From Glaciihabitans sp. dw_435 (GTDB taxonomy: Bacteria; Actinomycetota; Actinomycetes; Actinomycetales; Microbacteriaceae): a stretch of 64,000 nt of DNA. Where the stretch lies: positions 62,001 to 126,000 of the forward strand of contig NZ_JAAVUZ010000001.1 of NCBI RefSeq assembly GCF_018449675.1, read 5' to 3'. Of this stretch, positions 34,211-43,936 are shown in pieces. A model generated the notes under the pieces. It saw nothing but the letters and a program-made list of their open reading frames with translations, was not told the DNA's origin and made no database searches. Made by a program: the position numbers and the translations under genes. How positions within the stretch are numbered: position 1 is the stretch's first letter; every line of letters starts with the position of its first letter.

Positions 34211-36066
34211 TGCCGAACCGCCTCGCGACCGCGGTCAGCCCCTACCTGCGTTCCCACGCCGACAACCCCGTCGACTGGCAGCAGTGGGGGCCCGACCCGT
34301 TCGCCGAGGCGGTTCGCCGTCAGGCGCCGGTGCTCATCTCGATCGGGTACTCCACCTGCCACTGGTGCCACGTGATGGCGCGCGAGACCTTCAGCGACCC
34401 CGTGCTCGCCGGGTACCTCAACGAGAACTTCGTCGCGGTAAAAGTTGACCGCGAGGAATACCCCGACGTCGACTCGAGCTACCTCGCGTCCGCCGGCGCG
34501 TTCACCGAACAGCTCGGCTGGCCGCTGACGATCTTCGCGACGCCCGAGGGTAAGACGTTCTTCGCCGGCACCTACTTCCCGCCCGTTCCCGTGCAGGGAC
34601 GGCCGTCGTTTCGTCAGGTGCTGGACGCGGTTCTGGATGCCTGGACGCAGCGCCGCACGGAGGTCGACAGCAACGCCGCGCAGATCGCCACAGCGCTGGC
34701 AGCACAGGGCAGCCAGAAGCCCGGGCCCCTGCCGCGGGCCGATGACTTCGCGGCCATCGTCAGCGAGCTGACCACCTACGAGGACGGCGAGTTCGCCGGG
34801 TTCGGCGGCGCCCCCAAGTTTCCGGTGGCGACGGTCATCGGGATGCTGCTCGACAGGGAGACGGTGGGGGATGCCCGGGCCGGCGCCCTCGCGCGGCGCA
34901 TGCTCACCGCGATGGCCGACTCCGAGCTGCGCGACCCGGTCGAGGGAGGATTCTTCCGGTATGCGGTCCGCCGCGACTGGACGGAGCCGCACTACGAACG
35001 CATGCTCTACGACAACGCGCTGCTGCTCAGCGCCTACGCCCGTATCGATCGCGTAGACATCGCCGACGGCATCGCGTCGTTTTTGCTGACGGTGATGCGG
35101 CTGCCCTCGGGCGGGTTCGCCTCCGCGCAGGACAGCGAGAGCACGGTCGACGGTGCCCGGGTCGAGGGCGGCTACTACGCGCTGGATGCCGAGGCGCGCG
35201 CGGGCCAGGTCCCGCCCGCCCTGGACGAGAAGGTGCTGACCGGCTGGAACGGGCTGGCCATCGAGGCCCTCGCGACCTCCGGCAGCAGGCTCGGGCGGCA
35301 GCACTGGATCGATGCGGCCCGCGAGACCGCCGAGTACCTCAGTGCGGGATTCGCGGCCACGGGAACGCTTCCCCGTGCGCGCATCGGGCAGCTCGAGTCA
35401 TCCGCCCGTCCCACCCTCGAAGATTACGGAATGCTCGCCGCTGGCCTCGTCGCGGTGGCGCTCGCCACCGGCGAGGCCGACTACGCGACCCGCGCCCGGG
35501 ACATCGTCGACGCGTCGCTGTCGGCCGCTGCCCCCGACAGCCAGTCGCCGTTTGGGGTGCCGGGAGGCGCGGACCCCGTGCTCACCGGCCACGGTCTTGC
35601 GTTGGCGGTGGACCCGAGCGAGGGCGCGTATCCCAGCGGGCTGAGCGCGATCTCCGCCGCCGCGCTGGCCCTGCACCGGCTCTCGGGGGAGGGGAAATAC
35701 CTCGCCGCGGCGACCCGGGCGATGGAACTGCTTGCTCCGCTGGCCGTGCAGCGCCCGATCTCGTTTGGTGCGGCGCTCGGCGTCATGTCGGCGCTCGACG
35801 CGGGTGCGCGCCAGCTGGTGGTGGTGACCGGCAGCGGGGCGGATGCCTCGGCCGACGTCACCGCGCTGGCCCGGCGGTGGGACCGCAGCGGGTCAGTCGT
35901 GAGCGTCGTGAACCCGGAGCAGGCGGCCTCGCTCGCCGACGCGGGGTTCGAGCTCTACGAGGGTCGCTCCACCCGGGACGGCCTCGCCACCGCGTACCTC
36001 TGTGAGGACTTCGTCTGCCAGCTGCCGGTCACCGATGCCGAATCGTTGGCGGCTCTGCTGGCGTGA
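34210..36066 (+). CDS. DUF255 (thioredoxin-like) / YyaL-family protein
   Basis: A 618-residue protein of the YyaL/SPATA20 family. The N-terminal thioredoxin-like DUF255 domain has [17 protein letters not shown] and the redox-like motif [16 protein letters not shown]. The remainder is an (alpha/alpha)6-barrel-like region with YFPPVP, GGAPKFP, and [16 protein letters not shown]. The family is highly conserved but its biochemical role is uncertain; both Cys residues of CxxC are present. GTG start overlaps the aldo/keto reductase stop by one base, indicating coupling. Its last 38 bases overlap the convergent membrane-protein gene. Confidence 0.9.
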
Positions 36067-36664
36067 GCCGGATCGGCACCTCGCGGGGTGCGCGGGACGC
36101 GAGCACGATCGTGGTCCAGCCCACCGCGAGCAGGAACTGCCCGAGCACGCCCTCGGGGAAGAAGATGTGGTCGTCGTAGAACAGCACGCTGCCGAGCAAC
36201 ACCATCACGCCCCCGGGAATGGCCAGGCCACCGCTGCGCAGCACCGCGACGATCGCGGCGACGGTGACGGCGGCGATGAACGCGATGCTGCCGACGCGTC
36301 CGATGTCATCTCCCAGGCCGAAGACCGTCCCCGTCGCCATGCCCATGTCGTCGAGCTTCAGGCCGCCTGCACCGATGCCGGCCAGCACGTCCAGCGCGGT
36401 GTAGAACGCGGCATAGAGGAACCCGAGTGCGCCCGTCAGCCAGCTGACCCACGCGACATACCCGCGCACGATGAGCCACGGCGCGAACCCCAGCAGGGGG
36501 AAGACCGGCAGGATCGCGATGTGCAGGTTGCGCCAGTATTCGGCCGACTGCGCCGTCAGGATCATGGGATGGCTGATGCCCACGACGGCGAGCATCAGCG
36601 GCGGAATCGCGACGACCGCGATCGTCCCCAGCGTGCGGAGACGCGAGTCCGATGCGGTTTTCAT
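36029..36664 (-). CDS. Integral membrane protein, unknown function
   Basis: A 211-residue protein with about six hydrophobic segments (for example [17 protein letters not shown] and LVIVRG-flanked helices near the middle). I recognise no family. HP and WRNLHI motifs after the first helix recall small conserved actinobacterial membrane proteins. The start is supported by TAGCAT (36676-36671) exactly six bases before the ATG. Its 3' end overlaps the convergent DUF255 gene by 38 bases. Confidence 0.7.
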   Translation of the reverse strand: MKTASDSRLRTLGTIAVVAIPPLMLAVVGISHPMILTAQSAEYWRNLHIAILPVFPLLGFAPWLIVRGYVAWVSWLTGALGFLYAAFYTALDVLAGIGAGGLKLDDMGMATGTVFGLGDDIGRVGSIAFIAAVTVAAIVAVLRSGGLAIPGGVMVLLGSVLFYDDHIFFPEGVLGQFLLAVGWTTIVLASRAPREVPIRLTPAEPPTIRHR

Positions 36665-36719
36665 GCCGTCATGCTAGCTCCGCAAACCTTCGAGGTCGCC
36701 GAGCGCGGGCCGCGGTACC

Positions 36720-37589
36720 TCAGGCGGACGTGACCAGTTCGGCCGAGTCATCCGCTGCCCACTCGTTGAGCGAGCCGTCGTAGACCGCCACCGATGTTTC
36801 GCCGAGCAGGGTGAGCGCGAGGGCCGCCGCGGTCGCCGCGATGCCGCCGCCGCAGTACACGACGATGCGGGGAGCGCCGAGTGCCGGTGCCAGCACGCTG
36901 CGCAGGGCGGCGTCGGACAGCAGCGCGTGGCTGTCGTCTTCGACCAGCGAGGCCGCCGGCGCCGAAATGCTGCCCGGAATGTGGCCGCCGCGCACGCGCG
37001 TGACGACGGCGCCGGTGAACTCATCCTGGGGCGCAGCACACACGAGCGCCGCCTCGATGTCGCCGGCGACGACCGCCTCGACATAGGCCTTGTCGACCCA
37101 GAGTTCGGGACGTTCGGATGCCTCGAAGCGTGCCGTCACCGGTTCGACGTGACCGATCTCGGTCTCGCGTTCCTCCTGCTTCCACTTCGTCAGGCCGCCG
37201 TCGAGCACCGCGACCCGGTCGTATCCGAAGGCGCGGAACAGCCACCAGAGGCGGGCCGCCCACTGGCCGACGGCGGAGTCGTAGACCACGACGGTCGTGG
37301 AGTTGGTGATGCCGAGGGCACCTGCCGCGGCCGCGAAGCGTTCGGCGGTCGGGTGGGTGAAGGGGAACGGGGCATCCGGATCCGAAAAGTCGTCGATGAC
37401 GTCGGCGAAGACGGCCCCGGGGATGTGGCCGGTGAGGATGTACTGCTCGTGACCGCTCAGGTACGCCCCGAGCCCATTCGGCTGGATGTAGCGCGAGACC
37501 GAGGCGTCGACAACGACCAGTTCGTCGGACCCGAGGTAGTCGGCGAGCCACTGGGTGGACACGACGGGGGACGACAGGGCAGGAGACAT
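36720..37589 (-). CDS. sseA: Thiosulfate/3-mercaptopyruvate sulfurtransferase
   Basis: A 289-residue protein with two rhodanese domains, the normal SseA length. Domain 1 (about 10-140) is inactive-type and has GHIPGAVFADV. Domain 2 has GHIPGSISAPA and the active-site loop CGGGIAAT with Cys246. The loop resembles the CGSGVTA of mercaptopyruvate sulfurtransferases, which move sulfur to cyanide or thiols. Leaderless promoter: TAGCGT (37601-37596) six bases before the ATG. It is not adjacent to other sulfur genes but lies about 4 kb from the organosulfur block. Confidence 0.92.
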   Translation of the reverse strand: MSPALSSPVVSTQWLADYLGSDELVVVDASVSRYIQPNGLGAYLSGHEQYILTGHIPGAVFADVIDDFSDPDAPFPFTHPTAERFAAAAGALGITNSTTVVVYDSAVGQWAARLWWLFRAFGYDRVAVLDGGLTKWKQEERETEIGHVEPVTARFEASERPELWVDKAYVEAVVAGDIEAALVCAAPQDEFTGAVVTRVRGGHIPGSISAPAASLVEDDSHALLSDAALRSVLAPALGAPRIVVYCGGGIAATAAALALTLLGETSVAVYDGSLNEWAADDSAELVTSA

Positions 37590-37696
37590 ATCCTCACGCT
37601 AGCGAGCACCCACGACATCGGTAAGGGGTGGCGCAATGCGGGGTAACACGCTGGGGTGTTCGCCCGGCGCCGCGCTGCGTCGCGGTTACCCGCGGG

Positions 37697-39355
37697 CTAT
37701 TTCCAGCTGGGGAACCAGTAGTGGGCACTCATGTACACCCAGTCGATTTGGATGCCCGTCCACATCGGCCAGTAGAAGATGCTCACGGCAACGGCGAGCA
37801 GAAGGTAGATGGCCACCCAGATCCCGCCCCGGTTGCGTTTCTCCGCCGGTTCGCCCTTGGTGCCGAGCAACATCCAGATCACGTAGGCGATCACGAGGAT
37901 CATGTACGGCTCGAAGGCGATTGTGTAGAACTGGTACACCGTGCGGTTCGTGTACATGAGCCACGGAAGGTAGCCGGCGCCCAGGCCCGCGAGGATCAGG
38001 CCGACGCGCCATTCGCGGAAGCGGATGAGCCGGTAGACGAGATACAGCGCGGCAGCCGTGGCCGCGTACCAGATGAGCGGGTTTGCAATCCCGGCGATCG
38101 CCGAACCGCAGTAGTTGACGGTGCAGCCGTTTTCGCCGAGGTTCGCCCCCTGGAAGTACATGCTCGTGGGCCGCACCATGAACAGCCAGGTGAGGGGATT
38201 GGCAGCATACGGATGACCCGAATGCTCGTTGATGTTGTAGTTCCACACGTCCACCTGCATGTGCCAGAAGCTTTGCAGGGAGTTGGGCACCCAGGCGAGC
38301 AGCCCCGTCCAGTGGTTGGCCTCGGGGACCGCCCAACTGCGGTTGTACCCACCCTTGGTGACGAACCAGCTCGTCCACGTGACCAGGTAGGTGACGATCG
38401 CGATCGGCACGGTGAGGAGGAAGCTGGCCGGTGCCTGCTTGAGGAGGGTGCCGGAGAACCAGAACGGTATTCCCGCGTGCTTGCGGGCGACGCCGTCCAC
38501 CACGACCGTGTAGACCGCGAGGATGGCGAGGAAGAAGAACCCGTTCCACTTGACGGCGGCGGTCAGCCCGAAGGCGATGCCCGCCGCGAAGAGCCAGGGG
38601 CGGAACCACAACGCCGGTCCCCAGTCGATGCCACGTCCGTCTTTCTGCCGCCGGGTCATCCACATCATCAGTCGTTTGTGTGACTGGCCGCGATCCATGA
38701 GAACGGCGCCAAAGCCGAGCAGGGCGAAGAAGCCGACGAAGTTGTCGAGCAGGGCGACCCGGCTCATGACGATCGCGTTGCCGTCGATCGCGATGAGCAG
38801 GCCCGCGATGGTCGCGATGAGGGTCGACTTGAAGATGCCCTTGGCGATGACCATGAGGAGGATGACGGTCAGGATGCCGATGACGGCCGTCGAGATGCGC
38901 CAGGAGAGCGGGTTCTCGGCGCCGCCGAAGAAGAGGAAGCCGAGGGAGATCAGCCACTTGCCGAGCTGCGGGTGCACGACGAAGGATCCGCCGGTGAGGT
39001 AGGTGTTGACGTCGCCCGCCTCGAACGCGGGGTTCGGGTTCTCGGGCCACTGTGCCTCGTACCCGAGCTGCGACAGCGTGTAGGCGTCTTTCACGTAGAA
39101 CGTCTCGTCGAAGACGAGGGAGTGCGGGCTCGCGAGATTCCAGAGGCGAGTGCCGGCGGCGAGGAGTACGACGAGAATCGGACCCGCCCAGGTGATGATG
39201 CTCGCGCGGGTAGGAGTGGTCGCGAACCGCAGCCACAGGCGGTCGAGCACCGCGTACTTCGGCGGGGTTGCCTCCGCCGCGCGTCGGGCGCTCTCGGCGG
39301 GGGATTCTTCGCCGCGGGTCAGCGTCTCGAAAGTGGCATCGTCACGGCTCTTCAC
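37697..39355 (-). CDS. Polyprenyl-phosphate-mannose:protein mannosyltransferase (PMT family)
   Basis: A 552-residue polytopic protein of the actinobacterial Pmt type. The catalytic loop after TM1 has FDETFYVKDAYTLS with the essential Asp-Glu, and later HPQLGKWLIS and VALLDNFVGFFALLG. The C-terminal four-helix PMT domain includes YWPMWTGIQIDW. It transfers mannose from a polyprenyl-phosphate donor to secreted proteins at the membrane. The start is moved to GTG at 39355 because TACCAT lies exactly six bases upstream (39367-39362); an ATG 21 bases further up is less likely. It diverges from rsmI. Confidence 0.92.
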   Translation of the reverse strand: MKSRDDATFETLTRGEESPAESARRAAEATPPKYAVLDRLWLRFATTPTRASIITWAGPILVVLLAAGTRLWNLASPHSLVFDETFYVKDAYTLSQLGYEAQWPENPNPAFEAGDVNTYLTGGSFVVHPQLGKWLISLGFLFFGGAENPLSWRISTAVIGILTVILLMVIAKGIFKSTLIATIAGLLIAIDGNAIVMSRVALLDNFVGFFALLGFGAVLMDRGQSHKRLMMWMTRRQKDGRGIDWGPALWFRPWLFAAGIAFGLTAAVKWNGFFFLAILAVYTVVVDGVARKHAGIPFWFSGTLLKQAPASFLLTVPIAIVTYLVTWTSWFVTKGGYNRSWAVPEANHWTGLLAWVPNSLQSFWHMQVDVWNYNINEHSGHPYAANPLTWLFMVRPTSMYFQGANLGENGCTVNYCGSAIAGIANPLIWYAATAAALYLVYRLIRFREWRVGLILAGLGAGYLPWLMYTNRTVYQFYTIAFEPYMILVIAYVIWMLLGTKGEPAEKRNRGGIWVAIYLLLAVAVSIFYWPMWTGIQIDWVYMSAHYWFPSWK

Positions 39356-39444
39356 ACCGCAATGGTAACCGGGCAAAAAACCGTCGGGCGCAGCGGGCGG
39401 CGGCCCCGCCTACGGGCACGTGGGTGCGGGTGGGAGAATGGGGC

Positions 39445-40260
39445 GTGATTATCCTCGCGGCGACGCCGATCGGAAACCTCGGCGACGCCTCGCGTCGGCT
39501 GATTGAAGCCCTGACCAACGCCGAAACCATCGCGTCGGAGGACACCCGCACGACCATCCATCTCATGCGCGCGCTGGGCATCGAGAACCGTCCCCGCCTC
39601 ATCGCGCTGCACGAGCACAACGAGACCGAGAAGGCCGCGGAAATCGCCGAGCTTGCCCGCGATTCCGATGTGCTTGTGCTGTCGGATGCCGGGATGCCGG
39701 CGATCAGCGATCCTGGCTTCCCGCTCGTGGCCGCCGCCGCCGCCGCCGGAGTCACCGTGACGGCGCTGCCCGGTCCGAGCGCCGTACTGACGGCCCTCGC
39801 GGTGTCGGGATTGCCCACCGACCGCTTCACGTTCGAGGGTTTCCTGCCGCGCAAGAGCCGGGTGCCGTACTTCACCGCCCTCGTGCGTGAGCAGCGCACC
39901 ATGGTCTTCTTCGAGTCACCCAACCGCCTGGCGGCATCCCTCGCGGACCTCGCCACCGCGCTCGGCGCCGACCGCCGCGTCGTCGTCTGCCGCGAGCTCA
40001 CCAAGCTGCACGAGGAAGTGAAGCGGGGAACCGCCGCCGAGCTCGCCGAGTACTTCGCCGAGGGCGCCCGCGGCGAGATCTGCATCGTCGTCGAGGGAGC
40101 GCCGGCGCCGGTCGCGAACCTCGAGTCCGGTATCGAGCAGGTGCTGAGCCTCGTGACCGAGGGATTCCGCCTCAAGGAGGCGGCCGAGGAGGTCGCCGAG
40201 GCGACGGGCCTCAGCCGTCGCGATCTCTACGAGGGCGCGCTCACCCGCCGCAAGGGCTGA
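39445..40260 (+). CDS. rsmI: 16S rRNA (cytidine(1402)-2'-O)-methyltransferase
   Basis: A 271-residue tetrapyrrole-methylase-fold protein. The RsmI motifs are complete: IILAATPIGNLGD at the N terminus, SEDTRTT, VLVLSDAGMPAISDPG, ALPGPSAVLTALAVSGLP, and FFESPNRL. It methylates the ribose of C1402 in 16S rRNA. GTG start chosen because the fold begins there; the open frame extends upstream into the Pmt promoter region. The neighbours metG, tatD, rsmA and ispE make this a conserved core segment. The Pmt gene diverges from it. Confidence 0.95.
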   Translation: MIILAATPIGNLGDASRRLIEALTNAETIASEDTRTTIHLMRALGIENRPRLIALHEHNETEKAAEIAELARDSDVLVLSDAGMPAISDPGFPLVAAAAAAGVTVTALPGPSAVLTALAVSGLPTDRFTFEGFLPRKSRVPYFTALVREQRTMVFFESPNRLAASLADLATALGADRRVVVCRELTKLHEEVKRGTAAELAEYFAEGARGEICIVVEGAPAPVANLESGIEQVLSLVTEGFRLKEAAEEVAEATGLSRRDLYEGALTRRKG

Positions 40261-40293
40261 CGGGCCCCTCCGGTACCGAAACCGCCTCTGCAC

Positions 40294-40358
40294 GCATCGA
40301 AGGAGCAGAAATGGTTGTTGTCAGCGCGTAACTTCAGCCATTTCTGCTCCTTCGGTGC
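40294..40358. repeat. Long inverted repeat (21-base arms) between rsmI and a lipoprotein gene
   Basis: The arms are GCATCGAAGGAGCAGAAATGG (40294-40314, given in part: core CGAAGGAGCAGAAATGG) and its complement (40338-40358), with one T/G position that pairs as G-U in RNA. The loop is 23 bases. It sits between convergent genes and could be a bidirectional terminator, but the long loop and lower-GC arms are unusual here. Confidence 0.7.
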
Positions 40359-40379
40359 TCGTAGGGAGCAGGTGGTGCC

Positions 40380-40916
40380 TTACGGGGTGGCGCCGCAGAC
40401 CGCCGGGGCCACCGGGGTGTCGAACCCGAAGTAGAAGGTGGACTGGGCGAGCAGCGATTCGCCGCGGGATCCCGTGTACGAGACGGAGCCGCCCTGGGCG
40501 GAGGCGCCGGTAACACCAGCACCGCGGGTGATGCGCATGGCGAGCAAGACGGTGTCTCCCGGGGGAATGGTGGCTCCCGCCGCGGGCACGCGCTCGCTCC
40601 ACTCGGGTGAGTCGGTCGGTGGGTAGGTGCCGGCGTACAGACCGCTGATGGTGTCCTCGTCGTCCGACGGAGCGACGATCCAGGTCGACGCGAGATGGGC
40701 GCCCATCACGGAGTTGATCGATGTGCCCGACAGCACGATCGGGTCGGGTCCGGTGTTCTTCAGGGGCACTTCTGCGAACCCGTCGTCACTGGTGCCGGGC
40801 AGGCACGCCGAGATGCCGCTGCCACCCATGGTGAGCGTCGGCGTACTGGTGGGAGCACACCCGGCGAGGAGCAGGGCGACGGCGCTCGCGGCGAGGAGAG
40901 AACGGACACGGGTCAT
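40380..40916 (-). CDS. Putative lipoprotein
   Basis: A 178-residue lipoprotein. The signal peptide has RVRSLLAASAVALLLAGC with a classical lipobox. The mature part is Gly/Thr-rich, beta-like, with CLPGTSDDGFAEVPLKN and a second Cys near the C terminus (APAVCGATP), perhaps forming a disulfide. No family was recognised. The start is supported by TAGGCT (40928-40923) six bases before the ATG. It diverges from metG and converges on rsmI with a long inverted repeat between. Confidence 0.78.
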   Translation of the reverse strand: MTRVRSLLAASAVALLLAGCAPTSTPTLTMGGSGISACLPGTSDDGFAEVPLKNTGPDPIVLSGTSINSVMGAHLASTWIVAPSDDEDTISGLYAGTYPPTDSPEWSERVPAAGATIPPGDTVLLAMRITRGAGVTGASAQGGSVSYTGSRGESLLAQSTFYFGFDTPVAPAVCGATP

Positions 40917-40979
40917 CCACTCAGCCTATGGGCGTAACACTCGCCGACGTCCGCGCGCGCCGACCTTTAGGATGGTCGA

Positions 40980-42569
40980 ATGTCCGCCGGTGAATCCTTC
41001 TATCTCGCGACGCCCATCTTCTATGTGAACGATGTGCCGCACATTGGTCATGCGTACACGGAAGTTGCCGCCGACCTCGTTACCCGCTGGCACCGCCAGA
41101 GCGGCGACGACACGTGGCTGCTCACCGGTACCGACGAGCACGGCCAGAAGATTCTGCGCACCGCCGTCGCGAACGACACCACGCCCAAGGCCTGGGCGGA
41201 CCGGCTCGTCAACGAGTCGTGGCTTCCGCTGCTCGAGACAATCACGATCGCCAATGACGACTTCATCCGCACGACGGACGAGCGCCACGAGACCGCCGTC
41301 AAGATCTTCCTGCAGAAGCTGTACGACGACGGCTACATCTACTCGGGCGAGTACGAGGGCTACTACTGCGTCGGCTGCGAGGAATACAAGCAGCTCGACG
41401 ACCTCATGGAGACCGAGACGGGTGACTACGCCGGCCAGCTGGTCTGCAAGATTCACTCCCGCCCGATCGAGGTACTCAAGGAGAAGAATTACTTCTTCCG
41501 GATGAGTGACTTCCAGCAACGCCTGCTCGACCTCTACGAGGAAAACCCCACCTTCGTGCAGCCCGAGAGCGTGCGCAACGAGATCATCTCGTTCGTCAAG
41601 GGCGGCCTGAGTGACCTCTCGATCTCACGGTCAAGCTTCGACTGGGGCATCCAGATTCCCTGGGACCCGACCCACGTCGTCTACGTGTGGTTCGACGCAC
41701 TCCTCAACTACATCTCCGCCATCGGGTACGGCACCGACGACGAGAACTTCAACCGCCGCTGGCCCGCCACGCAGCTCGTCGGCAAGGACATCGCCCGCTT
41801 CCACGCGGTCATCTGGCCCGCCATGCTCATGGCCGCCGGACTGCAGCCCCCGAAGCAGGTGTTCGGCCACGGCTGGCTGCTCGTCGGCGGCGAGAAGATG
41901 TCCAAGTCCAAGCTCACGGGCATCGCACCGCAGCAGATCACCGACACGTTCGGTGCCGACGCATTCCGCTACTACTTCATGCGCGCCATCAGCTTCGGCC
42001 AGGATGGCTCGTTCAGCTGGGAAGACCTCAGCGCCCGCTACCAGGCGGAGCTCGCCAACGGCTTCGGCAACCTGGCCTCCCGTGTGACCGCGATGGTCAC
42101 CCGGTACTACGACGGCGTGCTGCCCGCACCCGCCGAGTACAGCGAGGCCGACCTGGCAGTGCAGAAGGTCGTAGCGGATGCCACGTCCGACGCCGATGCC
42201 GCGATCCAGCGTCTTGCCATCCACGAGTCCCTTGCCGCCATCTGGACCATTGTCGAAGAGCTGAACGGGTACATCACGATCCAGGAGCCGTGGGTTCTCG
42301 CGAAGGCGGACGAAACGCGCGCGCGCCTCGGAACGGTGCTGTACACCGCCACCGAGGGACTGCGTGCGCTCGCCGTGCTGCTGTCCCCGGTCATCCCCGG
42401 CGCGACCGCCAAGCTGTGGGCCGCTCTCGGCGCCGAGCCGGTTCTCGGCGGACTGACCGCGCAGGTCATCACGGATGCCGGCACGTGGGGCCAGCTCCCC
42501 GCGGGCAGTGCGATCTCCAAGCTCGAGGCGCTGTTCCCGCGCATCGAGCAGGACGACGTTCCGGCCTGA
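40980..42569 (+). CDS. metG: Methionyl-tRNA synthetase
   Basis: A 529-residue class I synthetase. The HIGH-type motif is VPHIGHAYT, and KMSKS is present exactly (GGEKMSKSKLTG, near residue 305). A zinc-knuckle-like CVGCEEY with a later CKIH follows the catalytic domain insert. The C-terminal anticodon-binding helices end without the extra tRNA-binding domain, as is usual for actinobacterial MetG. It charges tRNA(Met). TAGGAT (40968-40973) lies six bases before the ATG; no ribosome-binding site is seen, so it is probably leaderless. Confidence 0.96.
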   Translation: MSAGESFYLATPIFYVNDVPHIGHAYTEVAADLVTRWHRQSGDDTWLLTGTDEHGQKILRTAVANDTTPKAWADRLVNESWLPLLETITIANDDFIRTTDERHETAVKIFLQKLYDDGYIYSGEYEGYYCVGCEEYKQLDDLMETETGDYAGQLVCKIHSRPIEVLKEKNYFFRMSDFQQRLLDLYEENPTFVQPESVRNEIISFVKGGLSDLSISRSSFDWGIQIPWDPTHVVYVWFDALLNYISAIGYGTDDENFNRRWPATQLVGKDIARFHAVIWPAMLMAAGLQPPKQVFGHGWLLVGGEKMSKSKLTGIAPQQITDTFGADAFRYYFMRAISFGQDGSFSWEDLSARYQAELANGFGNLASRVTAMVTRYYDGVLPAPAEYSEADLAVQKVVADATSDADAAIQRLAIHESLAAIWTIVEELNGYITIQEPWVLAKADETRARLGTVLYTATEGLRALAVLLSPVIPGATAKLWAALGAEPVLGGLTAQVITDAGTWGQLPAGSAISKLEALFPRIEQDDVPA

Positions 42570-42633
42570 CGCGAGCGGTGAACCGGTGCACCGATCACGC
42601 GGCACGCAGGTTCGGCGACGTAGCATCGATGCA

Positions 42634-43920
42634 ATGAGCAACGGTGTGACGAAGTACTCCCGTCGTGCGGTGGCCGGCACGGTGTTCCTCCTGGCGGCCG
42701 GGGTAACCCTCACCGGGTGCGTGGGTTCGGGCACCCCGTCGTCGTCGGGATCGGCCGGCTCGGGGACATCCGCTTCCCCGACCGTCTCGGACACGCCGAC
42801 CGGCGCTCCGACGGCCAGCGCGACCGCGAGCTCGACGCCCAGCTCATCCCCGACGAGCGCGCCCTCATCGACCCCCACTTCCGGCGCCGACCCGCTCGCG
42901 GGCCTGACGCTGGAGCAGCGCGTCGGCCAGCTGTTCATGGTCGGAACGACCGCGACCGCCGCCGAGGGCGCGACCATCGCGACGGTGCGGGACCGGCACG
43001 TGGGCAACATCTTCTTGTCGGGACGCTCGTCCGCGGGCACCACCGCGACCGCGACGGTGGTGCGCCAGTTCACGAATCTCGTACGCACGGGGACGACCGG
43101 CGGTATCCCGATGCTGGTGTCCACCGACCAGGAGGGCGGGCAGGTGCAGGTGCTGCACGGGCCGGGGTTCTCGACGATGCCCAGCGGGCTCGAGCAGGGA
43201 GCCGGCAGCACCGCGGCACTGGAGGCCAACGCCGCGACCTGGGGAGCGCAGCTGCGAAGCGCCGGCGTCACCATGAACCTTGCGCCCGTGGTCGACCTGA
43301 TCCCGAACGCGAAGAACGCGGCGGCCAACGCGCCCATCGGTGCCTTCGACCGCGAGTACGGATTCACCGCTGCGACGATCACCGGGCACGCCGATGCCTT
43401 CCGCGGCGGCATGGAATCGGCGGGCGTGCAGACCGTCGTCAAACACTTCCCCGGGCTCGGCACGGTGACCAAGAACACCGACACGACCGCGAACGTGACC
43501 GACACCACGACCACCGCGGACAGCGCCAGCGTCGGCATCTACCGCACCGAGATCGCGGACGGGGCGCCGAGCATCATGGTGTCCTCGGCGATCTACAGCA
43601 AGATCGATGCGACCCAGCCGGCCGTCTTCTCGCGGGCTGTCGTCACCGACCTGCTGCGCGGGTCGCTCGGCTTCGACGGAGTGGTGATGACGGACGACCT
43701 GTCGGGAGCTACTCAGGTGCTGTCGGTGTCGCCGGGGGACCGGGCCATCCGCTCGATCCAGGCAGGCGTGGACATCGTGCTGGTCTCGCGCATCCCCACC
43801 GTGGCGCCGGGAATGATCGACGCGGTGGTCGACAAGGCACGCACCGATCCGGATTTTGATGCGCTGGTGGATGCCGCGGCCCGCCGCGTACTCGTCCTGA
43901 AGCACGATTCCCTGGGTTGA
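42634..43920 (+). CDS. Glycoside hydrolase family 3 lipoprotein (NagZ/LpqI-like)
   Basis: A 428-residue lipoprotein (lipobox VTLTGC), then a Ser/Thr/Pro-rich linker to about residue 85, then a GH3 N-terminal barrel. Motifs: GQLFMVGT, DQEGGQVQ, LAPVVDL, KHFPGLG and the nucleophile segment VVMTDDLSG. The family removes N-acetylglucosamine from peptidoglycan or glycans. The loop after KHFPG normally supplies a second His in classical NagZ (GHG then DSH); here it reads GLGTVTKNTDTTA, so the catalytic acid differs. Leaderless -10 TAGCAT (42621-42626) seven bases before the ATG. Confidence 0.88.
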   Translation: MSNGVTKYSRRAVAGTVFLLAAGVTLTGCVGSGTPSSSGSAGSGTSASPTVSDTPTGAPTASATASSTPSSSPTSAPSSTPTSGADPLAGLTLEQRVGQLFMVGTTATAAEGATIATVRDRHVGNIFLSGRSSAGTTATATVVRQFTNLVRTGTTGGIPMLVSTDQEGGQVQVLHGPGFSTMPSGLEQGAGSTAALEANAATWGAQLRSAGVTMNLAPVVDLIPNAKNAAANAPIGAFDREYGFTAATITGHADAFRGGMESAGVQTVVKHFPGLGTVTKNTDTTANVTDTTTTADSASVGIYRTEIADGAPSIMVSSAIYSKIDATQPAVFSRAVVTDLLRGSLGFDGVVMTDDLSGATQVLSVSPGDRAIRSIQAGVDIVLVSRIPTVAPGMIDAVVDKARTDPDFDALVDAAARRVLVLKHDSLG

Positions 43921-43936
43921 TCGCTACTCTGAAAGC

